Assembly (NCBI RefSeq): GCF_000266905.1
Contig: NC_018027.1
Location: 2,232,001 to 2,296,000, forward strand
Direction of reading: 5' to 3'
Origin: Mycolicibacterium chubuense NBB4
GTDB lineage: Bacteria; Actinomycetota; Actinomycetes; Mycobacteriales; Mycobacteriaceae
DNA: 64,000 nucleotides
Position numbers and translations under genes: made by a program. Shown here in pieces: positions 35,624 to 42,157 of the stretch (the stretch's first letter is position 1; each line of letters opens with the position of its first letter). Under the pieces are notes generated by a model, which saw nothing but the letters and a program-made list of their open reading frames with translations, did not search any database and had not been told where the DNA came from.

Positions 35624-36505
35624 ATGCCGAATGCACTGATTCCCGAACTGACCGGACGGCGCCTCACCGTCGACACGGCGCTCAAGCAGCCGACGATGAT
35701 CCGCGCGCAGATCGCCAAGCTCGCCGACGATCAGATCCTGCTGCCGAAGTTCTTCCGCACGCTGGGCGCCAAGGTCGAGGGTGGCGGCATGCTCTACTCG
35801 GTGATCCAGGCCTCGGACTTCTTCACCAGCGACGTCGAAAAGCGCAGCGCACGAGCCGAATACAAGGTCGTCGAGGGTGTCGACCCCGAGCCGAAGCTCG
35901 CCGTTGTCGAGGACTGGGGCGGCAAGTTCCAGGTCGGGATCGAGGAAATCACCCGCAACGACGTCAACTATCTCGATCAGCAGACCACGCAGCTGGCGAA
36001 CACCATCGCCCGCAAGCTCGACGTGCGCGCCATGACCGAACTCAACGCCGCGGTCACCGGCGCCAATGTGGTCCCCGGTCACGACTGGTCCGGCCTGGTC
36101 ACCGTCGGTGACCCCACGTCACTGACCTCCTCGGCCGAGCTGCCCACCGCCGACCTGTCAGCCGCACAGCTGGCCTCCGACCTCCAGGAACTCGGCGTCC
36201 GGCATGACCTGCTGGTGGTGCACCCGAACGAGGCGCACAGCCTGCGGGTGGCCTATGGCGACAAGCTGCAAGCCATGCTCGACTCAGCCGGGGTCGGCCT
36301 GTTCGCCAACCCGCGCATCACCGCCGGTACCGCGTGGGCCATCGAGACCGCCAAAGTCGGCACCGTGGGTTTCGAGTTCCCGCTGACCGTCGACGTCTGG
36401 GAAGAGAAGAGCACCAGAAGCTACTGGGTGCAGGGCTATGTCGTGCCCGCCTTCGGCGTCGACCGTCCGTTCGCCGCCAAGAAGCTGACCGGCCTGGCCG
36501 GCTGA
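35624..36505 (+). CDS. phage major capsid protein, HK97-fold type
   Basis: 293 aa. The N-terminus has LIPELTGRRLTVDTALKQPTMI, then FFRTLGAKVEGGGMLYSV, EEITRNDVNYLDQQTTQLANTIARKLD (spine helix region) and a P-loop/A-domain part DLLVVHPNEAHSLRVAYG ending GYVVPAFGVDRPFAAKKLTG. This is the usual arrangement of actinophage capsid proteins following a cement protein. A capsid without portal or terminase suggests that it builds or resizes a head around helper-supplied packaging proteins. Confidence 0.8.
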   Translation: MPNALIPELTGRRLTVDTALKQPTMIRAQIAKLADDQILLPKFFRTLGAKVEGGGMLYSVIQASDFFTSDVEKRSARAEYKVVEGVDPEPKLAVVEDWGGKFQVGIEEITRNDVNYLDQQTTQLANTIARKLDVRAMTELNAAVTGANVVPGHDWSGLVTVGDPTSLTSSAELPTADLSAAQLASDLQELGVRHDLLVVHPNEAHSLRVAYGDKLQAMLDSAGVGLFANPRITAGTAWAIETAKVGTVGFEFPLTVDVWEEKSTRSYWVQGYVVPAFGVDRPFAAKKLTGLAG

Positions 36506-36530
36506 AACCACCCCTGAGAGGACGCACACC

Positions 36531-37004
36531 ATGGCGCTGACATTTGACGACACACAGGCCGCGACGCTGCTCGACCTGCTCGGGCTGCCCGCCGACACGA
36601 CCGACGTCGAGACCATCCTGGCGACGGTCAAAGACGCGGTCACCGCTTCAACCGCCGATGGCGCGCAGCCGTCGGCAGTCGCGGCCGCGGCAAAGCGAGT
36701 TGGCATGGAACTACTCGACACCGACACTGCGGCATCCCTGCGCGCCGAGGCCGCCGAAGGCCGCCAGATCAAGGCTGCGGCCGTCTGCCAGAAGATCGAG
36801 GCCTCGGTCGGCGACGCGATCGCCAAGGGCAAGATCACCCCGGCGCGCCGCAAGCACTGGATCGACCTCATCACCGCCGATCCCGGTATGGCCGACGTGC
36901 TGGCCAGCGTGCCCAACGAAACCGCGGTGCCGATGACCGAGATAGGTCACGGCATGGACTCCGATGGCGCTCCCGGCCAACCCAACGACGCGTGGTTCTA
37001 CTGA
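36531..37004 (+). CDS. scaffold-like protein (Mu gpI C-terminal/gpZ-like)
   Basis: 157 aa behind a GAGAGGA site. The helical central part and the segment IAKGKITPARRKHWIDLITADPGMADVLASVPNETAVP closely follow the C-terminal scaffold half of Mu gpI-type proteins. There it is normally joined to the protease; here it is a separate gene after the capsid gene. It overlaps the next gene (TGATG). Confidence 0.6.
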   Translation: MALTFDDTQAATLLDLLGLPADTTDVETILATVKDAVTASTADGAQPSAVAAAAKRVGMELLDTDTAASLRAEAAEGRQIKAAAVCQKIEASVGDAIAKGKITPARRKHWIDLITADPGMADVLASVPNETAVPMTEIGHGMDSDGAPGQPNDAWFY

Positions 37005-37312
37005 TGCCAACACGAACACTCGACGTCGCACTCTGGGACTACCGCGACCAGGCCGGCCGCAAGCGGCGCGCGCACTACCGCGAGACCTTTGAGCTGCCCG
37101 ACTCCGAGGTCGAGCGGGGCGAACGCGCTGGCGTGTTCACCAACGAACCGACAGCGTCAGCTCCTCCGCTGCCGACCAAGTCCAGCACCAACCGCGAGCT
37201 GGTCGACTGGCTCGTCGAGCGCGGCGACGCTGATCGCGACGAGGTCAAGGGGCTTACCAAAGCGCAACTGTGGCAACGCATCGAAACGACGGAAGACGTT
37301 GCAGCGCAATAG
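37004..37312 (+). CDS. small head-operon protein
   Basis: 102 aa from ATG 37004. The N-terminus (TLDVALWDYRDQAGRKRRAHYRE) is a small beta unit and the C-terminus (NRELVDWLVERGDADRDEVKGLTKAQLWQRIE) looks like a SAP/HeH-type helical hairpin. Proteins of this kind are found after the capsid gene in actinophages and may be head-fibre or connector-associated. It is the last rightward gene of the element. Confidence 0.62.
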   Translation: MPTRTLDVALWDYRDQAGRKRRAHYRETFELPDSEVERGERAGVFTNEPTASAPPLPTKSSTNRELVDWLVERGDADRDEVKGLTKAQLWQRIETTEDVAAQ

Positions 37313-37584
37313 GATTGATGCAGCCAAAGGCATTGCGGCACAACGGGGTACGGTGCCCCGAAATAATTAGGGCCACCCCCTCTGACCTGCAATGACTGCT
37401 GTCATGCTTTTTTTATTTTCCCGAGCGGGCCCAAAAAGGTCTCTGGTCCATTTCCTCGGGGGGAGAGAAAAGATGACTGGCGGTCCGACCAGGCCTTATG
37501 GGGGGCCTCGATATTTTCGAGGCACAACCACCAGAACCGCACCGAGGCCGAAATGTGTTATAGCGCAGTGTATTACACGAAGGC
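37313..37584. other. AT-richer non-coding region between the opposing operons
   Basis: About 270 bp without a convincing gene and visibly less GC-rich than the rest of the window. It contains the T-tract terminator at 37392-37414 and a perfect CCTCGA/TCGAGG hairpin at 37506-37522. It ends the rightward late operon and the leftward accessory operon. Confidence 0.6.
37392..37414 (+). terminator. intrinsic terminator of the head operon
   Basis: ATGAC-TGCT-GTCAT stem followed two bases later by seven T residues. A classic Rho-independent form, rare in mycobacterial chromosomes and therefore phage-like. It lies 80 bp after the last head-operon gene. Confidence 0.65.
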
Positions 37585-38271
37585 TCAGAATCGATCGCGT
37601 GCGGATGGGCGGTCCGCTGGAAGTTCACCGGTTACTTCTAGTCCCAAGCGTTGAAGCTCCGCGACTGCGGCTTCCGGACGATCTCGAACTGCGGCGGCAG
37701 TCTGCATGGCGCGCCAGAGTTCACGCCCGTTCTTGATCTCTTCTCGCCAGCCTTCGCGGCCGGCGACCCGGCACTCCGAGATGAGAAACTCGATGAAATC
37801 CTCAACGCATGGTCGAAATCTGTCGCCGCCGGTGGGGATGTGAATCGATTGGACCGCGGCTGGTGAGTCGTGGCCGGTGGCAGCGAGCAGCTGGGTGAAT
37901 AATCCGCTCTCGGCATGAACATGGATGTGCGAACAAGGGACGCTCTGGGCATCGCGGATGTATTCGACTCGCACGATCGGCTTTTTCCCACGAGAGTCTC
38001 GCAGCTGGAAAGTCGAGACGTGGACAGCTAAGTGCTGTCCGGACCGATCGGTGCCGAGCGCATAGTCGAGCTGCAGCATTCCAATCGTGGGTCCGCCTGG
38101 TGTGGCATGAAGGGTCTGCCTGTAGGAGAAGGTGAACCGCCGGCCGTCGGGAGACGCCTCAATTGTGAGGACGTCGGGCCGGGGCTCGCCTTCGAGGCAC
38201 ATCAGCACGCGGCTCAATACGTCCTCGGCGAATTGCCTCACGCGGGTTTCGAGCGCGTACGGCTCAGTCAT
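37585..38271 (-). CDS. hypothetical protein, large partner of a two-gene module
   Basis: 228 aa. Its middle contains VRVEYIRDAQSVPCSHIHVHAE, with an HxHxH triplet, and then IHIPTGGDRFRPCVEDFIEFLISE. That layout is seen in small-molecule or nuclease-like toxins and in uncharacterised actinobacterial proteins; I cannot assign a family. No membrane segment. ATG 38271 overlaps the stop of the 60-aa gene (ATGA), the usual arrangement for toxin-antitoxin or defence pairs. It is the last gene of the leftward accessory operon. Confidence 0.68.
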   Translation of the reverse strand: MTEPYALETRVRQFAEDVLSRVLMCLEGEPRPDVLTIEASPDGRRFTFSYRQTLHATPGGPTIGMLQLDYALGTDRSGQHLAVHVSTFQLRDSRGKKPIVRVEYIRDAQSVPCSHIHVHAESGLFTQLLAATGHDSPAAVQSIHIPTGGDRFRPCVEDFIEFLISECRVAGREGWREEIKNGRELWRAMQTAAAVRDRPEAAVAELQRLGLEVTGELPADRPSARDRF

Positions 38272-38450
38272 CCCCCGAGCAGGAAGCGGATGGCGCGCAC
38301 CTCGTCCCAGGCGGCAAGCTCCTCTGGCGTAAGCATGTACCGGGAGGCTAGGTCGGCAAGCTCGTCATACTCCATACCGACGGCCGCGAGGACGCTACGT
38401 AGCCGTTCGTGCAGCTCATCAGCACTCGCGTGCTCGATAGTTACCGGCAT
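38268..38450 (-). CDS. small helical protein, upstream partner of the module
   Basis: 60 aa (MPVTIEHASADELHERLRSV at the N-terminus, then EYDELADLASRYMLTPEELAAWDEVRAIRFLL). The ATG at 38450 has an excellent GAGGAGGTGA ribosome site. Acidic, helical and with no DNA-binding motif that I recognise. As a short first gene with a 4-nt overlap to a larger one it could be an antitoxin or a regulatory subunit. Confidence 0.68.
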   Translation of the reverse strand: MPVTIEHASADELHERLRSVLAAVGMEYDELADLASRYMLTPEELAAWDEVRAIRFLLGG

Positions 38451-38580
38451 CCTGTCACCTCCTCGCTCGGCTGCTTCTACCTTCATTATGCAGATGGTTT
38501 GCCAACTACCCGGGACGAACATGCTGATTTGTAGCACCTGGCACTGACAGATCGCCCCCGCATCAACGCACGGCGTTGAG

Positions 38581-38766
38581 TCATTCGCCGCGCATCGCAA
38601 TCACGTCGGCTTCTAACTGCTTCACCGCGTCGTAGAGCTTCTGGACGACGGTCTGAGAGCTTCGACCGAAGTTGTGGGAAGCGTCCCACACGGCAGCGGA
38701 TAAAGGCAGGTGGTCGGGCCTGGGCTCTTGGTAGCCGTTCGGGCCAGCTTGCGGCTTGCTGCTCAT
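38581..38766 (-). CDS. hypothetical small protein
   Basis: 61 aa. Low-complexity start (SSKPQAGPNGYQEPRPDHLP) followed by one long amphipathic helix (SSQTVVQKLYDAVKQLEADVIAMR). Codon use fits coding on this strand but the ribosome site is weak. It lies in the leftward accessory operon, 130 bp upstream of the 60-aa gene. Confidence 0.5.
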   Translation of the reverse strand: MSSKPQAGPNGYQEPRPDHLPLSAAVWDASHNFGRSSQTVVQKLYDAVKQLEADVIAMRGE

Positions 38767-38855
38767 GCCTGCACCGTAACGGCGCAGGCCGACATGTTGC
38801 GGCCCCGACCACCCGCGAGGGCAGGCCGGGGCCGCGTGCCGGGTGCAGTGTTGCG

Positions 38856-39155
38856 CTAGGGCTGTAGCCGGTCCAGGTCGTCGGCCGCGTCGAGTAGCGC
38901 CTGGCCGAGGCGTCGGGCGGTTTCGCTGTCGAGTTCGTCGTCCTCGTGCACACCTCCGACGCGGATGCAGCGGTCCTCGACAGTCCCGTCGTGCAGCTGG
39001 GTGCCGAACAGTGTGACCGTGGCCGGGTGGCCGCTCAAATACGCCGCCCCTGGAATGGTTCGCGTCGGCCCAGTGAAGATTCGGAACTGGTCGGGATGGC
39101 CGACGTCGGCCCAGTCGTAGACGTCGGTGGACCGGCAGGCATAGGCACTGCGCTC
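38856..39155 (-). CDS. paralogue of the adjacent gene, start unclear (possible frameshift product)
   Basis: The frame encodes about 98 aa ending ALLDAADDLDRLQP. It aligns end to end with the neighbouring gene (RIFTGPTRTIPGA versus RIILGGDRTIAGH; ARRLGQALLDAADDLD versus ARELAAALLAAADEVD). No in-frame ATG or GTG is found at a sensible place: the ATG overlapping the neighbour's stop is in another frame. It may be decayed, may use an unusual start, or may be reached by a +1 shift from the gene upstream at its CGA-TGA end. Confidence 0.5.
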   Translation of the reverse strand, partial: ERSAYACRSTDVYDWADVGHPDQFRIFTGPTRTIPGAAYLSGHPATVTLFGTQLHDGTVEDRCIRVGGVHEDDELDSETARRLGQALLDAADDLDRLQP

Positions 39156-39471
39156 ATCGGGCCACCCACCCGTCGACCTCGTCCGCGGCGGCGAGCAGGG
39201 CGGCGGCAAGTTCGCGGGCCTGGTCCGTCGTGAGCGGATTTGATTCCTCGAGGTTGAAGGCGTAGACGTGGGGCGCTTCGGTGCGCCCGTCGTCGACACT
39301 GCCATCGGCCCACTGCACCGCCGACGGCGAAACGACGGCCCGGTGGCCGGCAATAGTGCGGTCGCCGCCAAGGATGATCCTGTACGGCTGTGGTTCGGCC
39401 GCCTGCCAGGTGTCCTGCGTGTATGCGCCGGGCGGTAGGGCAACAGAATCGGGGATTGAAGTGGCGGACAT
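39154..39471 (-). CDS. hypothetical protein, first gene of accessory operon
   Basis: 105 aa from ATG 39471. Beta-rich first half (YRIILGGDRTIAGHRAVV, AVQWADGSVDDGRTEAPHVY) and a C-terminal helix (TDQARELAAALLAAADEVDGW). It has a tandem paralogue immediately downstream. It is the first gene inside attR on the minus strand and is pointed at by the tRNA operon promoter, so it may be expressed in the lysogen. Confidence 0.62.
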   Translation of the reverse strand: MSATSIPDSVALPPGAYTQDTWQAAEPQPYRIILGGDRTIAGHRAVVSPSAVQWADGSVDDGRTEAPHVYAFNLEESNPLTTDQARELAAALLAAADEVDGWVAR

Positions 39472-39500
39472 AGGTGAACCTTTCGGGTTTGCACCGAGTC

Positions 39501-39522
39501 AGTTCACATCTAGTTCACGCTG
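39501..39522. repeat. integrase arm-type sites, right end
   Basis: Two direct AGTTCAC copies 11 bp apart; the second is part of AGTTCACGCTG, which is also present at the left end (28950-28960). Located between attR and the first accessory gene. Confidence 0.55.
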
Positions 39523-39555
39523 GCCGAGTTTTCGACCGAAACCGCAGGTAAAACA

Positions 39556-39630
39556 TGGTGCGCGATACTGGGATTGAACCAGTGACCTCTTCCGTGTCAG
39601 GGAAGCGCTCTCCCGCTGAGCTAATCGCGC
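39556..39630 (-). tRNA. tRNA-Val (GAC)
   Basis: Full cloverleaf on the minus strand with acceptor GCGCGAT/ATCGCGC, anticodon loop CTGACAC (GAC), T-loop GGTTCAATCC, discriminator A and encoded CCA. It is the integration site: the last part is the att core, so the 3' end is supplied by the element. Confidence 0.95.
39558..39579. repeat. attR core
   Basis: Second 22-bp copy of the att core, forming the 3' end of the intact tRNA-Val gene. The element-side bases just beyond it supply the encoded CCA of the tRNA. Confidence 0.9.
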
Positions 39631-39641
39631 CTGGGACAACA

Positions 39642-39715
39642 TGGAGGTGGAGACGGGAATCGAACCCGTGTGCACGGCTTTGCAGGCCGTTGCCTCACCA
39701 CTCGGCCACTCCACC
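39642..39715 (-). tRNA. tRNA-Cys (GCA)
   Basis: Cloverleaf with acceptor GGTGGAG, anticodon loop CTGCAAA, T-loop GGTTCGATTCC, discriminator T and encoded CCA. Co-oriented between tRNA-Gly and tRNA-Val, 11 bp from the latter. Confidence 0.95.
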
Positions 39716-39742
39716 GCTGGGGTTGATGCCACTGCACCTTCG

Positions 39743-39815
39743 AGCGGATGACGGGATTCGAACCCGCGACCCTCACCTTGGCAAGGTGATGCGCTACCAA
39801 CTGCGCTACATCCGC
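39743..39815 (-). tRNA. tRNA-Gly (GCC)
   Basis: Cloverleaf with acceptor GCGGATG/CATCCGC, anticodon loop TTGCCAA, T-loop GGTTCGAATCC and discriminator T, with no encoded CCA. First gene of the tRNA-Gly/Cys/Val cluster. Confidence 0.95.
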
Positions 39816-39910
39816 ACGCCACGGGCGAGTTCGTCGTCCGTCGCGATGCACGACGATAGTCCACGCAGCTAGGCGTGCACAAATCCCTTGCTCGGGAGGC
39901 GCGCCGCCCG

Positions 39911-40336
39911 TCAGAGCAGGGTGTATCCCTGGCGGGAAAGGGTGAAGCCGTGGCCCTCGGAGTTCGAGCACCGCATGCCCGACGGCTCGCTGCCGCAGCT
40001 GATGCCTGCGCGTGCCTGGACCTGGCCGTAGGGGAGTGCTGGGCCGCCGCCCATCGCGGTGTCGCCGGCGCAGACGAAACTCGCCGGACCAGTCGCCTGC
40101 AGCTCGATGCCCTGCCCATAGCCGGTGACCGCGGGGCAGCCGGCCGGCCGTGGGGGTGGTGACCATTGCCGTTCCGCGATGTCGCACCGGACGTAGTCGT
40201 CATCCAGCATGCAGCCGACGTTGCGGCTCGGTGAGGTGAACCCGACGATGTCGGCGACGGCGGCGGCAGGGTGGAGCACTGCGGCCACGCACAACACCGC
40301 GACCGGCGCGGACAGCCTCGACCCGCGATGCGTCAT
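39911..40336 (-). CDS. secreted protein, DUF6636-like
   Basis: 141-aa exported protein. Signal peptide MTHRGSRLSAPVAVLCVAAV ends near residue 28 (VADIVGF). The mature part has conserved cysteines in NVGCMLDDDYVRCDI, GCPAVTGYG, FVCAGDT and ISCGSEPSGMRCSN, suggesting three disulfides, and the repeated mycobacterial pattern FTSPSRNVGC. No enzymatic motif. It is upstream of and co-oriented with the tRNA cluster. Confidence 0.8.
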   Translation of the reverse strand: MTHRGSRLSAPVAVLCVAAVLHPAAAVADIVGFTSPSRNVGCMLDDDYVRCDIAERQWSPPPRPAGCPAVTGYGQGIELQATGPASFVCAGDTAMGGGPALPYGQVQARAGISCGSEPSGMRCSNSEGHGFTLSRQGYTLL

Positions 40337-40436
40337 GCCGGCGACGATACGACGAAGTGGCTGGTAGGAGGGGTGAATTCTGGAGTCGACGGTGTCGCGT
40401 GTTAATCTTCTGCCTCATCCGACTCGTCGGGAATCC

Positions 40437-40511
40437 GGTCTCGTAGCTCAGTGGGAGAGCGTCCGCCTCACACGCGGAAGGTCGCTGGTTCGAAACCAGC
40501 CGGGACCACCA
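40437..40511 (+). tRNA. tRNA-Val (CAC)
   Basis: Cloverleaf on the plus strand with acceptor GGTCTCG/CGGGACC, anticodon loop CTCACAC (CAC), T-loop GGTTCGAAACC, discriminator A and encoded CCA. Second valine tRNA of the window; it carries no insertion. Confidence 0.95.
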
Positions 40512-40513
40512 GA

Positions 40514-40537
40514 TACGCCCCCCTGTTCAGGGGCGTA
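40514..40537 (+). terminator. tRNA-Val (CAC) terminator stem-loop
   Basis: Stem TACGCCC...CTG / CAGGGGCGTA with a TT loop and small bulge, starting 3 bp after the tRNA. No long T-tract. Confidence 0.6.
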
Positions 40538-40605
40538 ATTCGGTCACCACGCGTGGCACCAGCAGAGCCACCACCCGAGGCGAACGGGTCGGCCGCAGAA
40601 CGACA

Positions 40606-40808
40606 TTGAGTGGGTACGGCACGGATGGCCGGCAGATGCCGTGGTACACCCTCACCGACGATTTCGACATCGACTTCGGCGTGGATGGGCGGCACCGCAC
40701 GCACGCGTTCATCCGCTTGACCGATCAGGCTGGCGAGCGGGCGTTCCGCTCCTACTTCATCAACAAATTGCGGCGACGAAGCGCTGGACGGTTCTGCCCT
40801 CATCGACA
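40606..40808 (+). pseudogene. DUF899 (thioredoxin-like) remnant
   Basis: The sequence PWYTLTDDFDIDFGVDGRHRTHAFIRL and RAFRSYFIN matches the C-terminal part of DUF899 proteins. The frame is lost at about 40,763; in the next frame GDEALDGSALIDTGRA continues the family pattern and then stops. The N-terminal part and the usual C-terminus are missing. Not expected to be functional. Confidence 0.6.
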
Positions 40809-40864
40809 CAGGGCGCGCGTAAGTGACAGACTCCTGTCCACGACCGGCTTGAGGAAGTGATGCC

Positions 40865-41482
40865 GTGGATGGTCTTGAGATGGCCACCGCCGAGCGCACG
40901 GACCTCGCTGATCTTCTGGAAACCCTGACACCCGGGCAGTGGGAGGCGCCGTCGCTTTGTCAGGGCTGGCGGGTACGGGACGTGGTCGCTCACGTCATGA
41001 GCTTCGACGGGGTCAGTCTTCTTGGCATGTTTCGGCGCGCCATCCGGGGTCGAATCCTTCACATCAACCAGGTGGGTGTTGACGAGCTCGCATCCCTGAC
41101 CACAGAACAGCTGCTCCACCGGCTGCGGGCGCATCTGAGGCCGCAGGGGCTGGCCACCACTTTCGGGGGCCGACTCGCCCTGCTCGACGTCACCATCCAT
41201 CATCAGGACATCCGCCGTCCGCTGGGCATGCCTCGCCAGATCCCGGCGGAACGGCTGCGGTGCGTCCTCGGAGCCAGCTTGTGCAGCCCCGAACTGCCGG
41301 CGTGGCGCCTCGCCCGCGGTATCCGTCTGGCCCCGACCGACCTGGACTGGAGTCACGGCTCGGGACCGGAACTCACCGGTCCGGCAGAAGCCGTGCTCAT
41401 GGCGATCACCGGCCGGCGAAGTGCCATCGGGGAGCTGGCCGGCCCAGGGCAGCCGGTGCTGGCCGGCCGGCTTGGCCGCTGA
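40865..41482 (+). CDS. maleylpyruvate isomerase-like/DinB-fold (TIGR03083) protein
   Basis: 205-aa protein of the mycothiol-dependent DinB-like superfamily. The N-terminal helix bundle shows TPGQWEAPSLCQGWRVRDVVAHVMSF with the metal-binding His, and the second His pair is in VTIHHQDIRRPLGMP. C-terminal region has GSGPELTGPAEAVLMAITGR. Members act as mycothiol-dependent transferases or isomerases; substrate unknown. GTG start at 40865. Confidence 0.8.
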   Translation: MDGLEMATAERTDLADLLETLTPGQWEAPSLCQGWRVRDVVAHVMSFDGVSLLGMFRRAIRGRILHINQVGVDELASLTTEQLLHRLRAHLRPQGLATTFGGRLALLDVTIHHQDIRRPLGMPRQIPAERLRCVLGASLCSPELPAWRLARGIRLAPTDLDWSHGSGPELTGPAEAVLMAITGRRSAIGELAGPGQPVLAGRLGR

Positions 41483-41838
41483 GCCCAGTCGAGGCGGCAA
41501 GCGCACGGGGGGAAACGCGGTACGTCTAGCTCGACGGGGTGGGCGGGCTTTCGTGCCGCCACTAGGGCCGGATCCTCAAGAAACGCAGACCAGTGATACG
41601 CGGCTTGCGGGATGACCACAGGGCGCCAAAACCCTTGCCGCGGATCGGATCTATCGGGTAGCCAATGAGCTCGACGGCGTAGCGACTTACCTTTCGCCTC
41701 AGCGGCCAGCCCCACCGCCGCACGGGTATCGGTCATCGCCGAGATGGTTCCCACCATTGATCAAACAGTTCCCTCCGCCCTTAACGCACCGAAATATGGT
41801 CTCGCACATAGCGCTTGGACCGGCTGATCGCCGGTGGT
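41483..41838. other. intergenic region, no gene recognised
   Basis: 356 bp between convergent genes. A minus-strand frame is open here but runs into the coding region of the neighbour and has no recognisable protein. No repeat or strong hairpin noted. Confidence 0.5.
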
Positions 41839-42108
41839 CTACCGGCGCATGGCATCACGGAGCACGGCCAGTCGCATCTGGTATTCCTGATCGTCGATCT
41901 CGCCTTGTGCGAAGCGGATGGCCAGAAGTTGCTCTGGTGAGTCGGCGTACGGCTGGGGTGGCGGGATATCTCGTGAGCGGGTTGTTCCGGTGCCGTACCG
42001 AAACAAGGCGACAATGCCGGCGAGGACGAGTAACCAGAACAGCACCATGCCGATCCCCATGCCCGCGTACCCCCATCCGCTCATGTTGTGGTCGGTCCAG
42101 AACATCAT
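41839..42108 (-). CDS. SHOCT-domain membrane protein
   Basis: 89 aa. One transmembrane segment (MVLFWLLVLAGIVALFRYG) after a Met/Trp/Gly-rich N-terminus (MMFWTDHNMSGWGYAGMGIG), then a C-terminal SHOCT motif (YADSPEQLLAIRFAQGEIDDQEYQMRLAVL). Such proteins accompany copper and multicopper oxidase genes in actinobacteria. It is 49 bp downstream of the oxidase gene on the same strand. Confidence 0.82.
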   Translation of the reverse strand: MMFWTDHNMSGWGYAGMGIGMVLFWLLVLAGIVALFRYGTGTTRSRDIPPPQPYADSPEQLLAIRFAQGEIDDQEYQMRLAVLRDAMRR

Positions 42109-42157
42109 GAGATTCTCCTTCTCTTGCGATCGTGCGATCTTCCGCGCGGTGCGCGCG

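Larger units (their letters stand above)
28806..39579. mobile_element. integrated phage satellite-like element in tRNA-Val
   Basis: About 10.8 kb bounded by a 22-bp direct repeat (28806-28827 and 39558-39579) that is the 3' end of tRNA-Val(GAC). It encodes tyrosine integrase, excisionase, a TOPRIM/DUF3631 replication protein with adjacent iterons, WhiB-like and zinc-ribbon proteins, capsid protease, cement, major capsid and scaffold-like proteins, and an oppositely oriented accessory operon. No portal, terminase, tail, lysin or holin was found. In size, order and insertion site it resembles phiRv2 of M. tuberculosis, as recalled and not searched. It probably needs a helper phage for packaging. 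Confidence 0.88.

Noticed and set aside
38856..39494. One continuous 212-codon gene on the minus strand
   Set aside because: The first half of this frame is nonsense (Arg/Pro/Ser-rich) and lies over the frame of a better gene (39154-39471); only the last 98 codons look real.
28828..39557. Element interpreted as a complete temperate prophage
   Set aside because: About 10.7 kb cannot hold a full phage, and no portal, terminase, tail, lysin or holin was identified.
40437..40511. Second tRNA-Val as an alternative integration site
   Set aside because: The 22-bp att core is not present in it, and no flanking duplication was found.
41353..41757. Minus-strand frame beginning MVGTISAMTDTRAAVG
   Set aside because: Its 3' third is antisense to the DinB-like gene and no family is recognisable; too weak to list as a gene.
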